Part shown: positions 33,236 to 41,108 of the stretch, in pieces
Layout of the letters: each line of letters opens with the position of its first letter
Position numbering within the stretch: position 1 is the stretch's first letter
DNA from: Bacteroidia bacterium
GTDB taxonomy: Bacteria; Bacteroidota; Bacteroidia; J057; JADKCL01
NCBI GenBank assembly: GCA_020635905.1
Contig: JACJYV010000007.1
Location: 124,001-188,000, forward strand
Direction of reading: 5' to 3'
Length of the DNA: 64,000 nt
Translations under genes and position numbers: made by a program
The notes under the pieces: model-generated
What the model was told of the DNA's origin: nothing
Database searches by the model: none
What the model saw: the letters and a program-made list of their open reading frames with translations, nothing else

Positions 33236-33718
33236 TCAATATTTCTGGTCCTTAAAAAAAATTTCATAAACATCTTCGCCAATCTGGCATTCACCTGGAG
33301 CACTTTCAAGTAAAAGTTCGATTAATTTTCGGTCATTTGAATAATAATTTGACTTGTATTTTGTCTGAAAGCGGCTAATAAGGATTTCCGCAATTACCGT
33401 ACCCAGGGAGTCCTTTAAAACAGCCCCAATTCTGAAATCAGGGTTCGCTTCAGCCTTATCCTGTTTTAGTTTTAGCAAATGATCTTCTATTGATTGGATC
33501 TTTTTTTCATCCCCGATTTCTACATAGGGGCCATCCAATAGGTTTTCTCTCGTGACTTCAGGATGAATAATGGCCAGCCAGGGAAGACAATGTATTTCAA
33601 TGCTTTTACATTTTTGCTTAGAATCTGAGGTTGCACAACTTGTGAGGGTGCCAAATACGATGAATAAGCAGATTATCAGACTTATTTTTGAACCTTTCAT
33701 TTTGATATTTTTTCCCAT
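33236..33718 (-). CDS. lipoprotein, possible immunity protein of the RHS array
   Basis: 160 residues. Residues 1-27 are a lipoprotein signal with Lys-rich head ending in L-T-S-C (an internal ATG at 33700 is equally possible). The mature part is mixed alpha/beta with ENLLDGPYVEIGDEKKIQSI and no known family. It sits between two RHS core pieces, in the place where immunity genes lie in such arrays, and is AT-rich compared with the cores. Immunity function is inferred from position and envelope targeting. Confidence 0.55.
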   Translation of the reverse strand: MGKNIKMKGSKISLIICLFIVFGTLTSCATSDSKQKCKSIEIHCLPWLAIIHPEVTRENLLDGPYVEIGDEKKIQSIEDHLLKLKQDKAEANPDFRIGAVLKDSLGTVIAEILISRFQTKYKSNYYSNDRKLIELLLESAPGECQIGEDVYEIFFKDQKY

Positions 33719-33746
33719 GCCTTTTCCAGCCTATCTCTTGCATTTT

Positions 33747-33869
33747 TTATTTCTGGAATCTTATCCCCAAATGGGTACGAATTGAGAAGAAAAACTCCAG
33801 GGTGGAGTTTTCATAGACGCAGGAGCCGACGTAGTCGGTGACCTGGTCGGGTTGAGAGGGGCGTTTCAC
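33747..33869 (-). pseudogene. RHS core stub g
   Basis: From GTG 33869, which overlaps the TGA of the preceding membrane gene, it reads KRPSQPDQVTDYVGS, CVYENSTLEFFF and then leaves the core for SIRTHLGIRFQK and a stop at 33747. Only about 30 codons of core remain. A remnant of a module whose tip was lost. Confidence 0.6.
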
Positions 33870-34597
33870 GATTTTTTGATTGACCTCCAATTGGAAATTT
33901 TCGAAAAGGCAAATCTTGCTGTGTAAAATACTGACCAAATAACCAGAATATATGAAGTCAGGGTGACAATTTGAGCCACAATGAACATGAAATTGTTTTC
34001 GCTGAAACCGCCATAAAGCCATGATCCCATATCATGAAAACAACTAAAGGCATCTTCTATTGCTTGCTGGCAACGGCCCCCGTTTGTTCCACAGAATTCC
34101 TTTATTAACCAGCTTCTGAATTCAAACCCTGAAAGGAAATCGAGAGAAACAGTTAAAACAACCAAAAATATCAGTACAAAAGCTGTCTTCTGAGCTATTT
34201 TGAGCCACTTCAAGACCTTGATTTCGGAGGGATCAGGGGTCGAATGGGTTTCCTTACTTTTTACCTTAGGGGTTCTAATAGCTGCATTAAACCCCCATTT
34301 CACCAAATACATAGCACCACGGATAAGCAGGAAGTAAACTACCAGGGTAACAATTTGACCATGGATAAAGAAATACTTTTTTTGGGAAAAAATTGCATAA
34401 AAAATTAATCCCCAAGAGTTAAAAAAACCGAAAATGGTTTCGATTTTCCAATGACATACCCCTACTGTACCACCACAAAACAAATCGGTCAGCCAGGTTT
34501 GGACGCGAAACTCATTGAAAAAATCAAGGGTAACAATTGTTATTCCCATGGCCATAATGGTGTATAGAGTCCTTTCTATAATTCTTATCCTTTTCAT
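33866..34597 (-). CDS. duplicated membrane protein, probable immunity, copy 2
   Basis: 243 residues, almost identical to 36533-37264. Four or more transmembrane segments in two homologous halves: half one has TLDFFNEFRVQTWLTDLFC and CHWKIETIFGFFNSWG; half two has SLDFLSGFEFRSWLIKEFC and CQQAIEDAFSCFHDMG. Each half carries a CG..G.C motif (CGGTVGVC, CGTNGGRC). This is an internal duplication within one gene. Follows the degenerate RHS module e by 19 bases. Likely protects the envelope against tip A; inferred. Confidence 0.65.
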   Translation of the reverse strand: MKRIRIIERTLYTIMAMGITIVTLDFFNEFRVQTWLTDLFCGGTVGVCHWKIETIFGFFNSWGLIFYAIFSQKKYFFIHGQIVTLVVYFLLIRGAMYLVKWGFNAAIRTPKVKSKETHSTPDPSEIKVLKWLKIAQKTAFVLIFLVVLTVSLDFLSGFEFRSWLIKEFCGTNGGRCQQAIEDAFSCFHDMGSWLYGGFSENNFMFIVAQIVTLTSYILVIWSVFYTARFAFSKISNWRSIKKS

Positions 34598-34616
34598 GGT
34601 TAGTTCCCTTTTTTCC

Positions 34617-34982
34617 CTACTCCCCTGGTTGAAGATTTGTTTGGGAAGGCTTTACCCTTGAATCATTATCCTCTCCTTCGTTTCTTTTTTCAATTTTTTC
34701 CTGTTTTGTGTCAGGAAGGTCATCAAAACCCAGGAATATGCCTTCTCCGTTTTTCAAATTCAGCCCAAAATCGGTTTGGTTTTCCTTACCATTAAACAAC
34801 CAGCGATGCTGGCTGCCGATCTGCGGTGTGTCCAGGCCCTGCAATTCCAACCTCCCGATTTGCTGCGAATCGGGACAGGCGCCGGGGTAGTAATGCGCCT
34901 CCTGGATGATCTCCGTTTTGGTGACTTTGCAGCCCACGTTGAAGTCGGAGATTATCCAAAAGTAATTATGGCCAAATTTCAA
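34617..34982 (-). pseudogene. RHS module e, core joined to the tail of tip A by a deletion
   Basis: Reads KVTKTEIIQEAHYYP, an odd insert (GACPDSQQIGR), LELQGLDTPQIGSQHRWLFN and GKEN. It then jumps to LKNGEGIFLGFDDLP and DSRVKPSQTNLQPGE, which are the last residues of tip A in module a. About 220-250 codons (the rest of the core and the whole H...C domain) are missing between GKEN and NLKNGEG. Its beginning (FNVGCKVTK versus LNGDGKVTK) is also decayed. It overlaps the stop of the 165-aa gene upstream. Confidence 0.7.
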
Positions 34983-35463
34983 TTTGCTCCTTTCCCATAA
35001 AGTTATTCAATGTGTCCCTTACATAAATGTCTTTTAGGAGGGTCTCAGGGAGAATTGAATCTGGAATGTAAATTATGCTTTCTGGAATAAAGAACAGAGA
35101 ATCTTTGTTTCTTTTGTTAAATGCTATCACTACCTGAAATGGAAGAAAGGGAAAGCACCCATGGAGGCTGTCTGCCGGGGCTAAATCTCTGGTTGTTCTT
35201 GAAGAGTTTCCCCATTTGAACCCCTTTTCAATAAATACCTCCCTTACAATTTTGGACTTGTCATGATACGCCAGATCCCGAACAAAAACCCCTCTTTCCA
35301 ATGACTCTTTTTTGGATGCTGAAAAGCGTCTGAATTGGTCTTTATCATATCCATAATAGCCCAGATATGAATTCAGGTACCCCAAAGAGAAATAAACTAT
35401 CAGGCAAATAGCCAGAAGAACCAGAAAGGGTAAAAGTGCTTTTTTGGGATTCGAAAATTTCAT
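34966..35463 (-). CDS. membrane-anchored protein, probable immunity to tip B
   Basis: 165 residues. One N-terminal transmembrane helix (about residues 9-30, ALLPFLVLLAICLIVYFSLG), then an extracytoplasmic domain of mixed charge ending in EQIEIWP. No known family. The ATG overlaps the TGA of module b (ATGA), so it is coupled to the tip it probably neutralises. Periplasmic location of the immunity domain fits a tip that acts in the envelope. AT-rich relative to the RHS core. Confidence 0.6.
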   Translation of the reverse strand: MKFSNPKKALLPFLVLLAICLIVYFSLGYLNSYLGYYGYDKDQFRRFSASKKESLERGVFVRDLAYHDKSKIVREVFIEKGFKWGNSSRTTRDLAPADSLHGCFPFLPFQVVIAFNKRNKDSLFFIPESIIYIPDSILPETLLKDIYVRDTLNNFMGKEQIEIWP

Positions 35464-36536
35464 TTTTCAAGAGTGGGGTTTTGACTTTGTTTTAGTAAGG
35501 AAATTACCTCGATTTTTTCTTCTTCGTTTCTGGCATTTTCATTGGCTATTGTTGCTCTGTTCTCAACCTTATCAAACCAATTGATGGGGATTAAATCATT
35601 TTCTCCCGGAACTTCCCCTTTATCATCCAGATTCCGCCTGTTTACTATGGTCGCAAATGCAGATTGTGCAACATCAATACATGATTTTCCAAACAAGCAA
35701 ACGCCGTACAATTTTGTGGATGCAGTTTCCTTTGCCTTTGAAAGTGAAGCTTCATCTTCGTCTATGGAGGTTTTCATCCTTTTTGCGAAGTCGTAAGAAT
35801 GAGTTTCCAAAGGATTGATTGTGTTTGCCCGATCAATGGCCAAAAAGGGATCGCAAATCAGCTTTCCTTCCAAATCTGTTATTAATGTACCCAAATCAGC
35901 GTTTTTGTTTTCACCCCAGGCACTAGCTCCTTCTCCCGTTCCGTTGATGGAGACATACCTCCAACCTTCCTCCTCGCTTCCAATTAGCACAGCGATGTGC
36001 CCCATTCCTGAAACGACTTCTTTATCAATAATAAAAATAATATCATTCCCATCAGAGTCAATGGCATTAATGGGAGTATTAGCCCCGAAAACAAATGGAG
36101 AAAGGACGGAATACTTCTCCGCCATCAAATCCACCCCACACCATCGCCCCACCTGCGCGTCATACCGACGCGCGCCAAAATCCTGCCAGGCCAGCCCGAA
36201 GTCGACTTCGACTTCCTTGCCATTAAACAACCAGCGATGCTGGTTGCCGATCTGCGGTGTGCCCAAGCCCTGCAATTCCAACCCATAGGGGTAGTAATGC
36301 GCCTCCTGAATAATTTCCGTTTTGGTGACTTTGCCGTCGCCATTGAGGTCGGAGTAGCAGAGGCGGGAGTTGCCGGGGTGGTCGGTGTAATAGTACTCGT
36401 AGCGGAATTGACCGCCCAGGCTGGCGTCGGGCACGGCGCGGCCCTCCGCGGTGAAGAAAAACTCCAGGGTGGAGTTTTCATAGACGTAGGAGCCGACGTA
36501 GTCGGTGACCTGGTCGGGTTGGGAGGGGCGTTTCAC
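35460..36536 (-). CDS. RHS module b: core fragment with papain-like tip B
   Basis: 358 residues from GTG 36536, which overlaps the TGA of the membrane gene before it. Residues 1-130 are RHS core: QPDQVTDYVGSYVYENSTLE, FRYEYYYTDHPGN, HYYPYGLELQGLGTPQ, RWLFNGKE, the RHS-associated core end FGARRYDAQVGRW and SVLSPFVFGANTPINA. The tip follows: GNDIIFIID, H in GMGHIAVLIG, GWRYVS, then C in GVCLFGKSCIDVAQ. H first and C second fits a permuted NlpC/P60 or papain-like fold; this is a reading from motifs. A complete RHS protein would have thousands of residues upstream, so this is an orphan C-terminal module. Confidence 0.7.
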   Translation of the reverse strand: MKRPSQPDQVTDYVGSYVYENSTLEFFFTAEGRAVPDASLGGQFRYEYYYTDHPGNSRLCYSDLNGDGKVTKTEIIQEAHYYPYGLELQGLGTPQIGNQHRWLFNGKEVEVDFGLAWQDFGARRYDAQVGRWCGVDLMAEKYSVLSPFVFGANTPINAIDSDGNDIIFIIDKEVVSGMGHIAVLIGSEEEGWRYVSINGTGEGASAWGENKNADLGTLITDLEGKLICDPFLAIDRANTINPLETHSYDFAKRMKTSIDEDEASLSKAKETASTKLYGVCLFGKSCIDVAQSAFATIVNRRNLDDKGEVPGENDLIPINWFDKVENRATIANENARNEEEKIEVISLLKQSQNPTLEK

Positions 36537-37264
36537 GATTTTTTGATTGACCTCCAATTGGAAATTTTCGAAAAGGCAAATCTTGCTGTGTAAAATACTG
36601 ACCATATAACCAGAATATATGAAGTCAGGGTGATAATTTGAGCCACAATGAACATGAAATTGTTTTCGCTGAAACCGCCATAAAGCCATGATCCCATATC
36701 ATGAAAACAACTAAAGGCATCTTCTAATGTTTGCTGGCAACGACCCCCGTTTGTTCCACAGAATTCCTTTATTAACCAGCTTCTGAATTCAAACCCTGAA
36801 AGGAAATCGAGAGAAACAGTTAAAACAACCAAAAATATCAATACGAAAGCTGTCTTCTGAGCTATTTTGAGCCACTTCAAGACCTTGATTTCGGAGGGAT
36901 CAGGGGTCGAATGGGTTTCCTTACTTTTTTCCTTAGGGGTTCTAATAACTGCATTAAACCCCCATTTCACCAAATACATAGCACCACGGATAAGCAGGAA
37001 GTAAACTATCAGGGTGACAATTTGACCATGGATAAAGAAGTACTTTTTTTGGGAAAAAATTGCATAAAAAAATAATCCCCAAGTATTAAAAAAACCGTAA
37101 ATGGATTCGATTTTCCAATGACATACCCCTACTGTACCACCACAAAACAAATCGGTCAGCCAGGTTTGGACGCGAAACTCATTGAAAAAATCAAGGGTAA
37201 CAATTGTTATTCCCATGGCCATAATGGTGTATAGGGTCCTTTCTATAATTCTTATCCTTTTCAT
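36533..37264 (-). CDS. duplicated membrane protein, probable immunity to tip A, copy 1
   Basis: 243 residues with the same two-half architecture as 33866-34597 and nearly the same DNA. Half one: residues about 15-100 with LFCGGTVGVCHWKIESIYGF; half two: about 140-235 with EFCGTNGGRCQQTLEDAFSC. Each half has two to three transmembrane stretches. Starts two bases after the stop of module a. Its stop codon overlaps the GTG start of module b (GTGA), so the whole stretch looks translated in series. Function as immunity is from position. Confidence 0.7.
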   Translation of the reverse strand: MKRIRIIERTLYTIMAMGITIVTLDFFNEFRVQTWLTDLFCGGTVGVCHWKIESIYGFFNTWGLFFYAIFSQKKYFFIHGQIVTLIVYFLLIRGAMYLVKWGFNAVIRTPKEKSKETHSTPDPSEIKVLKWLKIAQKTAFVLIFLVVLTVSLDFLSGFEFRSWLIKEFCGTNGGRCQQTLEDAFSCFHDMGSWLYGGFSENNFMFIVAQIITLTSYILVIWSVFYTARFAFSKISNWRSIKKS

Positions 37265-37266
37265 GG

Positions 37267-38376
37267 TTAGTTCTCTTTTTTTCCCTTCTCACCTGGTTGA
37301 AGATTTGTTTGGGAAGGCTTTACCCTTGAATCAAAATCCTCTCCTTCGTTTCTTTTTTCAATTTTTTCCTGTTTTTTGTTAGGAAGGTCATCAAACCCCA
37401 GGAATATGCCTTCTCCGTTTTTCAAATTCTCACCATTTTTATCTTCCAAAACATCCAAGACTTCTTTTGGAACATGAGAACAGTCATTCAATCCGAAAAT
37501 GTAATTTTCCTTGGCTTTTTTTAACCCCACCAAAATGGCAAGCTCCTCCTTTTTATCATTGGTGTCAATAAAAAAGGCTTGGTCATACCTTTGGATTTTA
37601 TTTCCATTTTCATCTAATTTGAATTCCATGTTTTCGTTTTCTCCTCCTCCAACATTGGAATGATTTACTCCATCAACGGTTTCAAAATTATGAGCACTAT
37701 TTTTAAAATCATCCAATGATTTAAAGGCCATGATTGTAAATCTACTCCTTCCTGATGCTCCTCCACTTTTTTCCGCCCCATCTTTGGAAATATATATCCA
37801 CCCCCTTTTGGCATCTCCTATAAGAACTGCTTGGTGGCCGAGGCCACCAGCTCCCTTTGAGTTCCCAAGAACGATAACATCATTTCCGTTTGGATCAAAG
37901 TTCCTTATAGGGTTACATAGAGAAATATTGAATGGACTCCATCCATAATACTTCTCCGCCATCAAATCCACTCCCATCCACTTCCCCACCTGCGCGTCGT
38001 ACCGACGCGCGCCAAAATCCTGCCAGGCCAGCGCAAAGTCTTCCTCGTTTTCCTTGCCATTAAACAACCAGCGATGCGGGTTGCCGATCTGCGGTGTGCC
38101 CAAGCCCTGCAATTCCAACCCATAGGGGTAGTAATGGGCCTCCTGAATAATTTCCGTTTTGGTGACTTTGCCGTCGCCATTGAGGTCGGAGTAGCCGAGG
38201 CGGGTGTTGCCGAGGTGGTCGGTGTAATAGTACTCGTAGCGGAATTGCCCGCCCAGGCTGGCGTCGGGCACGGCACGTCCCTCCGCGGTGAAGAAAAACT
38301 CCAGGGTGGAGTTTTCATAGACGTAGGAGCCGACGTAGTCGGTGACCTGGTCGGGTTGAGAGGGGCGTTTTATCAC
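37267..38376 (-). CDS. RHS module a: core fragment with papain-like tip A
   Basis: 369 residues in frame from GTG 38376, a short distance after an in-frame TAA, so there is no long N-terminal part. Core: QPDQVTDYVGSYVYENSTLE, AVPDASLGGQFRYEYYYTDH, LGNTRLGYSDLNGDGKVTK, HYYPYGLELQGLGTPQ, RWLFNGKE, FGARRYDAQVGKW, GWSPFNISLCNPIRN. Tip: GNDVIVLGN, H in GLGHQAVLIGD, GWIYISKDG, then C in YIFGLNDCSHVPKEVLDVL, and a charged tail (KKQEKIEKRNEGE). The H...NDCS order fits a permuted papain/NlpC-P60 peptidase or transferase. It would be released only if joined to a full RHS, which is not in this window. Confidence 0.72.
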   Translation of the reverse strand: MIKRPSQPDQVTDYVGSYVYENSTLEFFFTAEGRAVPDASLGGQFRYEYYYTDHLGNTRLGYSDLNGDGKVTKTEIIQEAHYYPYGLELQGLGTPQIGNPHRWLFNGKENEEDFALAWQDFGARRYDAQVGKWMGVDLMAEKYYGWSPFNISLCNPIRNFDPNGNDVIVLGNSKGAGGLGHQAVLIGDAKRGWIYISKDGAEKSGGASGRSRFTIMAFKSLDDFKNSAHNFETVDGVNHSNVGGGENENMEFKLDENGNKIQRYDQAFFIDTNDKKEELAILVGLKKAKENYIFGLNDCSHVPKEVLDVLEDKNGENLKNGEGIFLGFDDLPNKKQEKIEKRNEGEDFDSRVKPSQTNLQPGEKGKKEN

Positions 38377-38439
38377 TTTTTGGAGCTTGGGGGATTCAGT
38401 TTTTTAATTTCATTGATTTTCCAATCATGGCTCTTATTG

Positions 38440-39093
38440 CTATGGAAAATTAACCTTTTGAATTGGGTACCTTCTTTTTCCCTGCTGCCAAATCAGGAAA
38501 CTGTCGGGATTCTGGGGATTAATTTCCATAAATACCTTGTCATTCAATTGATTTGAGTAACAGGAATAGACAATTCTCTTTTTGAGCCTGGAAATCCGCT
38601 TTAATCCTGTGACCTCCAAAAAATCCAATCGGGTTTGGCAGATGGTAAAATAATCCCTGGTTTGGATCAGGTTGGGGGAAATCTCATTCAAAATGAGGTC
38701 TCCGCTGAGGTATTTGATCTGCCCGTCTGGAGAAACCCCCAACAAAAAAAGCTCAGGTTTTTGGAATTCGGTGGAGGAATGGGAGCAATTTAAACTCAAT
38801 TTTCTTTCTCCCATTATCAAGGTATTTCCCGCTTTGGAAACCCTGAAAAGTTGGAGGCCAATCAAACCATCAAGGGTGATTGGTTCCACTTTCAAATAAT
38901 GATAAATGGCGTCGGATGGCAAGGAATCCCACGCACAAGGGGCTGCCTCCCAGGTTCCGTCTTTAATTTTGGACCAAAGAAAGTACTTTTGGGTAAAATC
39001 AAGTTTGATTTTTGTCTCCGTTGAATTGGATTGACTAAAGAGGCAAAGCCTCCCCAAAAGCAAAACCAAAATTATGGGCATCCTTCTTATCAT
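38440..39093 (-). CDS. exported protein, possible immunity of an ancestral module
   Basis: 217 residues. Signal peptide residues 1-20 (IILVLLLGRLCLFSQS), then a beta-rich domain with DGQIKYLSGDLIL and QTRDYFTICQTRLDFLEVTG. No family recognised. ATG overlaps the TAA of the 44-residue reading frame (TAATG), suggesting coupled translation with whatever that frame ends. Between it and module a lie about 60 bases. Confidence 0.55.
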   Translation of the reverse strand: MIRRMPIILVLLLGRLCLFSQSNSTETKIKLDFTQKYFLWSKIKDGTWEAAPCAWDSLPSDAIYHYLKVEPITLDGLIGLQLFRVSKAGNTLIMGERKLSLNCSHSSTEFQKPELFLLGVSPDGQIKYLSGDLILNEISPNLIQTRDYFTICQTRLDFLEVTGLKRISRLKKRIVYSCYSNQLNDKVFMEINPQNPDSFLIWQQGKRRYPIQKVNFP

Positions 39094-39227
39094 TACTTAA
39101 TCCTTTTGAATTTCGTGTCCTTCATTAGCTGGGGAAATGCCTCGTCAATGTTTTTTCTGGCCGATTTGATTGGTTTCCTCCCATTTGAGCGGTGAAACTC
39201 TACGGCCCATCTACTACTCACTCCCAT
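39093..39227 (-). CDS. 44-aa stub, possible tail of a lost tip
   Basis: Short frame from ATG 39227: SSRWAVEFHRSNGRKPIKSA, then RKNIDEAFPQLMKDTKFKRI. Protein-like, basic, but starts inside the last codons of the preceding lipoprotein gene in another frame and ends in TAATG with the next gene. Stub-then-exported-protein is the same order as RHS tip-then-immunity. Could also be a chance frame. Confidence 0.35.
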   Translation of the reverse strand: MGVSSRWAVEFHRSNGRKPIKSARKNIDEAFPQLMKDTKFKRIK

Positions 39228-39889
39228 TCCAACCCCTTTCCCAAACTTTCATAAAACTCCTTTTCATCGGGTGGTTCCAATTCCCCGACCCAAAGCAGGG
39301 AAGTGCCCGAAAAGGGTCCTCCTGAGCCTTTGATTTCCTCCCAGGGCTGGTTATTAACTTTCGCCCACCAGTTGCGGGTCAATAGCCAGGCTTCTTTCAG
39401 GATGGTTGGATTTTGTAAAAACCAGGCAGGATGCATTTCCCCGCTTCCCTCAGGCGATATTTTATCCAAGGTCCTGTCAATCACCATTTTATCGCGGGCG
39501 AAGAAATAATTGTTTCTGTGAAGGGCATGAATCAGGTAAAGGGCATAAACCTCATTGGGTAGGGGGGAGGTGGAATGAACCCTGCTGAATGCCTTTACCA
39601 CTGTACCCAACCTGATTTGGGAGGCATCGTCACTGCACGGGACGGAAAATTCCCGGTTTCCCTCAAAGGTGAGGAGCCATGGAATCAGGCATTTTTCCTG
39701 GCCAGAGAGTCCTGACCAATTTTGCTGGAATCCCGCAAAGGTAACGGAATCTTGAATTTCGGGGGAAGGGAAAAGAGAAACCAGGGAATTGCATGCATCT
39801 TCTTTGATACAATTGACCGCCAATTCAGGTCCGTTGCAGGAAGCCCCAATTAAAATCAAAATCAGCCATAAATTAAACTTGTTCATCAT
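39218..39889 (-). CDS. lipoprotein, possible immunity protein
   Basis: 223 residues. Lipoprotein signal (residues about 1-18, LILIGASCNG). Mature part has paired cysteines (C27, C33) and a WWAKVNNQPWEEIKGSGGPF segment. It is not a family I know. Overlaps a 37-residue frame at its start (ATGA) and the 44-residue frame at its end. It is one of five envelope-targeted small proteins in this array. Confidence 0.55.
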   Translation of the reverse strand: MMNKFNLWLILILIGASCNGPELAVNCIKEDACNSLVSLFPSPEIQDSVTFAGFQQNWSGLSGQEKCLIPWLLTFEGNREFSVPCSDDASQIRLGTVVKAFSRVHSTSPLPNEVYALYLIHALHRNNYFFARDKMVIDRTLDKISPEGSGEMHPAWFLQNPTILKEAWLLTRNWWAKVNNQPWEEIKGSGGPFSGTSLLWVGELEPPDEKEFYESLGKGLEWE

Positions 39890-39999
39890 TTAAGTTTATC
39901 GGGACATGCCGACCAGGGCGTATCGAGGGATTTGATGATTGATTGCATAGCATCCTCTTCCAGTGGGAAATGTTGCAATGAAAGGTGATGCCGGGCCAT
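39886..39999 (-). CDS. 37-aa stub before the lipoprotein
   Basis: From ATG 39999: MARHHLSLQHFPLEEDAMQS, ending SIIKSLDTPWSACPDKLK, with TGA overlapping the ATG of the lipoprotein. In-frame stop just upstream. May be the last piece of a lost tip, or a small leader frame. A further fragment with protein-like composition (SELGQIETNPIQLRDRTTAL, stop about 40014) lies upstream. Confidence 0.35.
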   Translation of the reverse strand: MARHHLSLQHFPLEEDAMQSIIKSLDTPWSACPDKLK

Positions 40000-40168
40000 T
40001 TGCTTGTGAATTTACAGGTTTTGCGGCCAGCCTGCAAGCGATACGGTATCGTTCAGGGCGGTGGTTCTGTCACGGAGCTGGATAGGATTCGTTTCAATCT
40101 GCCCCAATTCACTCAAAAACCCACTTTTGAACCTTTAACCATAAGTACCCCAACCCTTGAGCCTGGAC

Positions 40169-40797
40169 CATCCTGGCCCGAAGGTTGACCCCCCCAAGCT
40201 TCAGGCTTGGGGTATCCTGGCCCGAGGCTTGACCCCCTCAAGCTTTAGGCTTGGGGTATCCTGGCCTGAAGCTTGGCCCCCCCAGGCTTTAAGCTTGGGG
40301 TATCCTGGCCCGAAGCTTGGCCCCCCCAGGCTTCAGGCTTGGGGTATCCTGGCCCGAAGCTTGACCCCCTCAACCTTTAAGCCTGGGGTATCCTGGCCTG
40401 AAGCTTGGCCCCCCCAAGCTTTAGGCTTGGGGCAATTATGGTTAGGGGTTGGCCAACCAGGCTTGAGGGTTGGGGTAACCAACCTTTGGGGTTCGATTTC
40501 CAACCTTTAGGGTTGGGGTAACCAGGCTTTGGGGTTCAATTTCCAACCTTTAGGGTTGGGGTAGGCAAGCTTTAGGGTTCGATTTCCAACCTTTAGGGTT
40601 GGGGTAGGCAAGCTTTAGGGTTCGATTTCCAACCTTTAGGGTTGGGGTAACCAGGCTTTGGGGTTCAATTTCCAACCTTTAGGGTTGGGGTAGGCAAGCT
40701 TTAGGGTTCGATTTTCAACCTTTAAGGTTGGGGTAGGCAAGCTTCAGGGTTCGATTTTCAACCTTTAAGGTTGGGGTAGGCAAGCTTTAGGGTTGAG
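40169..40797 (+). repeat. tandem array of hairpin-bearing 43-44 bp repeats
   Basis: Six 44-bp units (40169-40432; consensus TATCCTGGCCCGAAGCTTG, then CCCCCCAAGCTTTAGGCTTGGGG), one transitional 43-bp unit (40433-40475), then seven 43-bp units (40476-40776; TAGGCAAGCTTTAGGGTTCG, then ATTTCCAACCTTTAGGGTTGGGG) and a partial one. Each unit contains an inverted repeat: CCCCAAGC...GCTTGGGG in the first type, CCAACC-TTTAG-GGTTGG in the second. Units are directly adjacent with no spacers, so this is not CRISPR. A frame is open across part of it on the plus strand, but only because units are similar. Confidence 0.9.
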
Positions 40798-40862
40798 AAC
40801 CAATTTTTGCTCTCCAATCTGATCATGAAAGCCAAGGGTAATACCATGTATGGGTAAATAAT

Positions 40863-40994
40863 GCGACCGCTCTGCGGTCGCGCACCTCAACTCAAAATCG
40901 TTGGCTACAATAATTTGACCGCGCTGCGGTCAGTCCATCATTGCGGCAATATTTGTAAGGTTGCAATCCATTGAAATTGACCCCGGAGGGGTCA
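40863..40994. repeat. three short GC-rich hairpins
   Basis: GCGACCGC-TCT-GCGGTCGC (40863-40881), TGACCGC-GCT-GCGGTCA (40916-40932) and TGACCCC-GGA-GGGGTCA (40978-40994): perfect 7-8 bp stems with 3-base loops and a common GACC...GGTC theme. Likely REP-type elements. Confidence 0.7.
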
Positions 40995-41108
40995 CCTTAT
41001 TCTGGCCTTTGGCCCGAAAATGGGTGCTGCCAGGGAACCGTTATTCCTTATCATATTCAGCATCGATGTCGCCCTTACGTTTACGCCAATGCGACCGCTT
41101 TCCGGAAA

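Noticed and set aside
40157..40510. Open frame of 117 codons on the plus strand with repeated GVSWPEAWPPQAL-like units
   Set aside because: It arises from the 44-bp repeat array: 44 is not a multiple of three, so the frame cycles through the units, and no start site or conserved protein is apparent.
40169..40797. CRISPR array
   Set aside because: Units touch each other with no unique spacers, and no cas genes are nearby.
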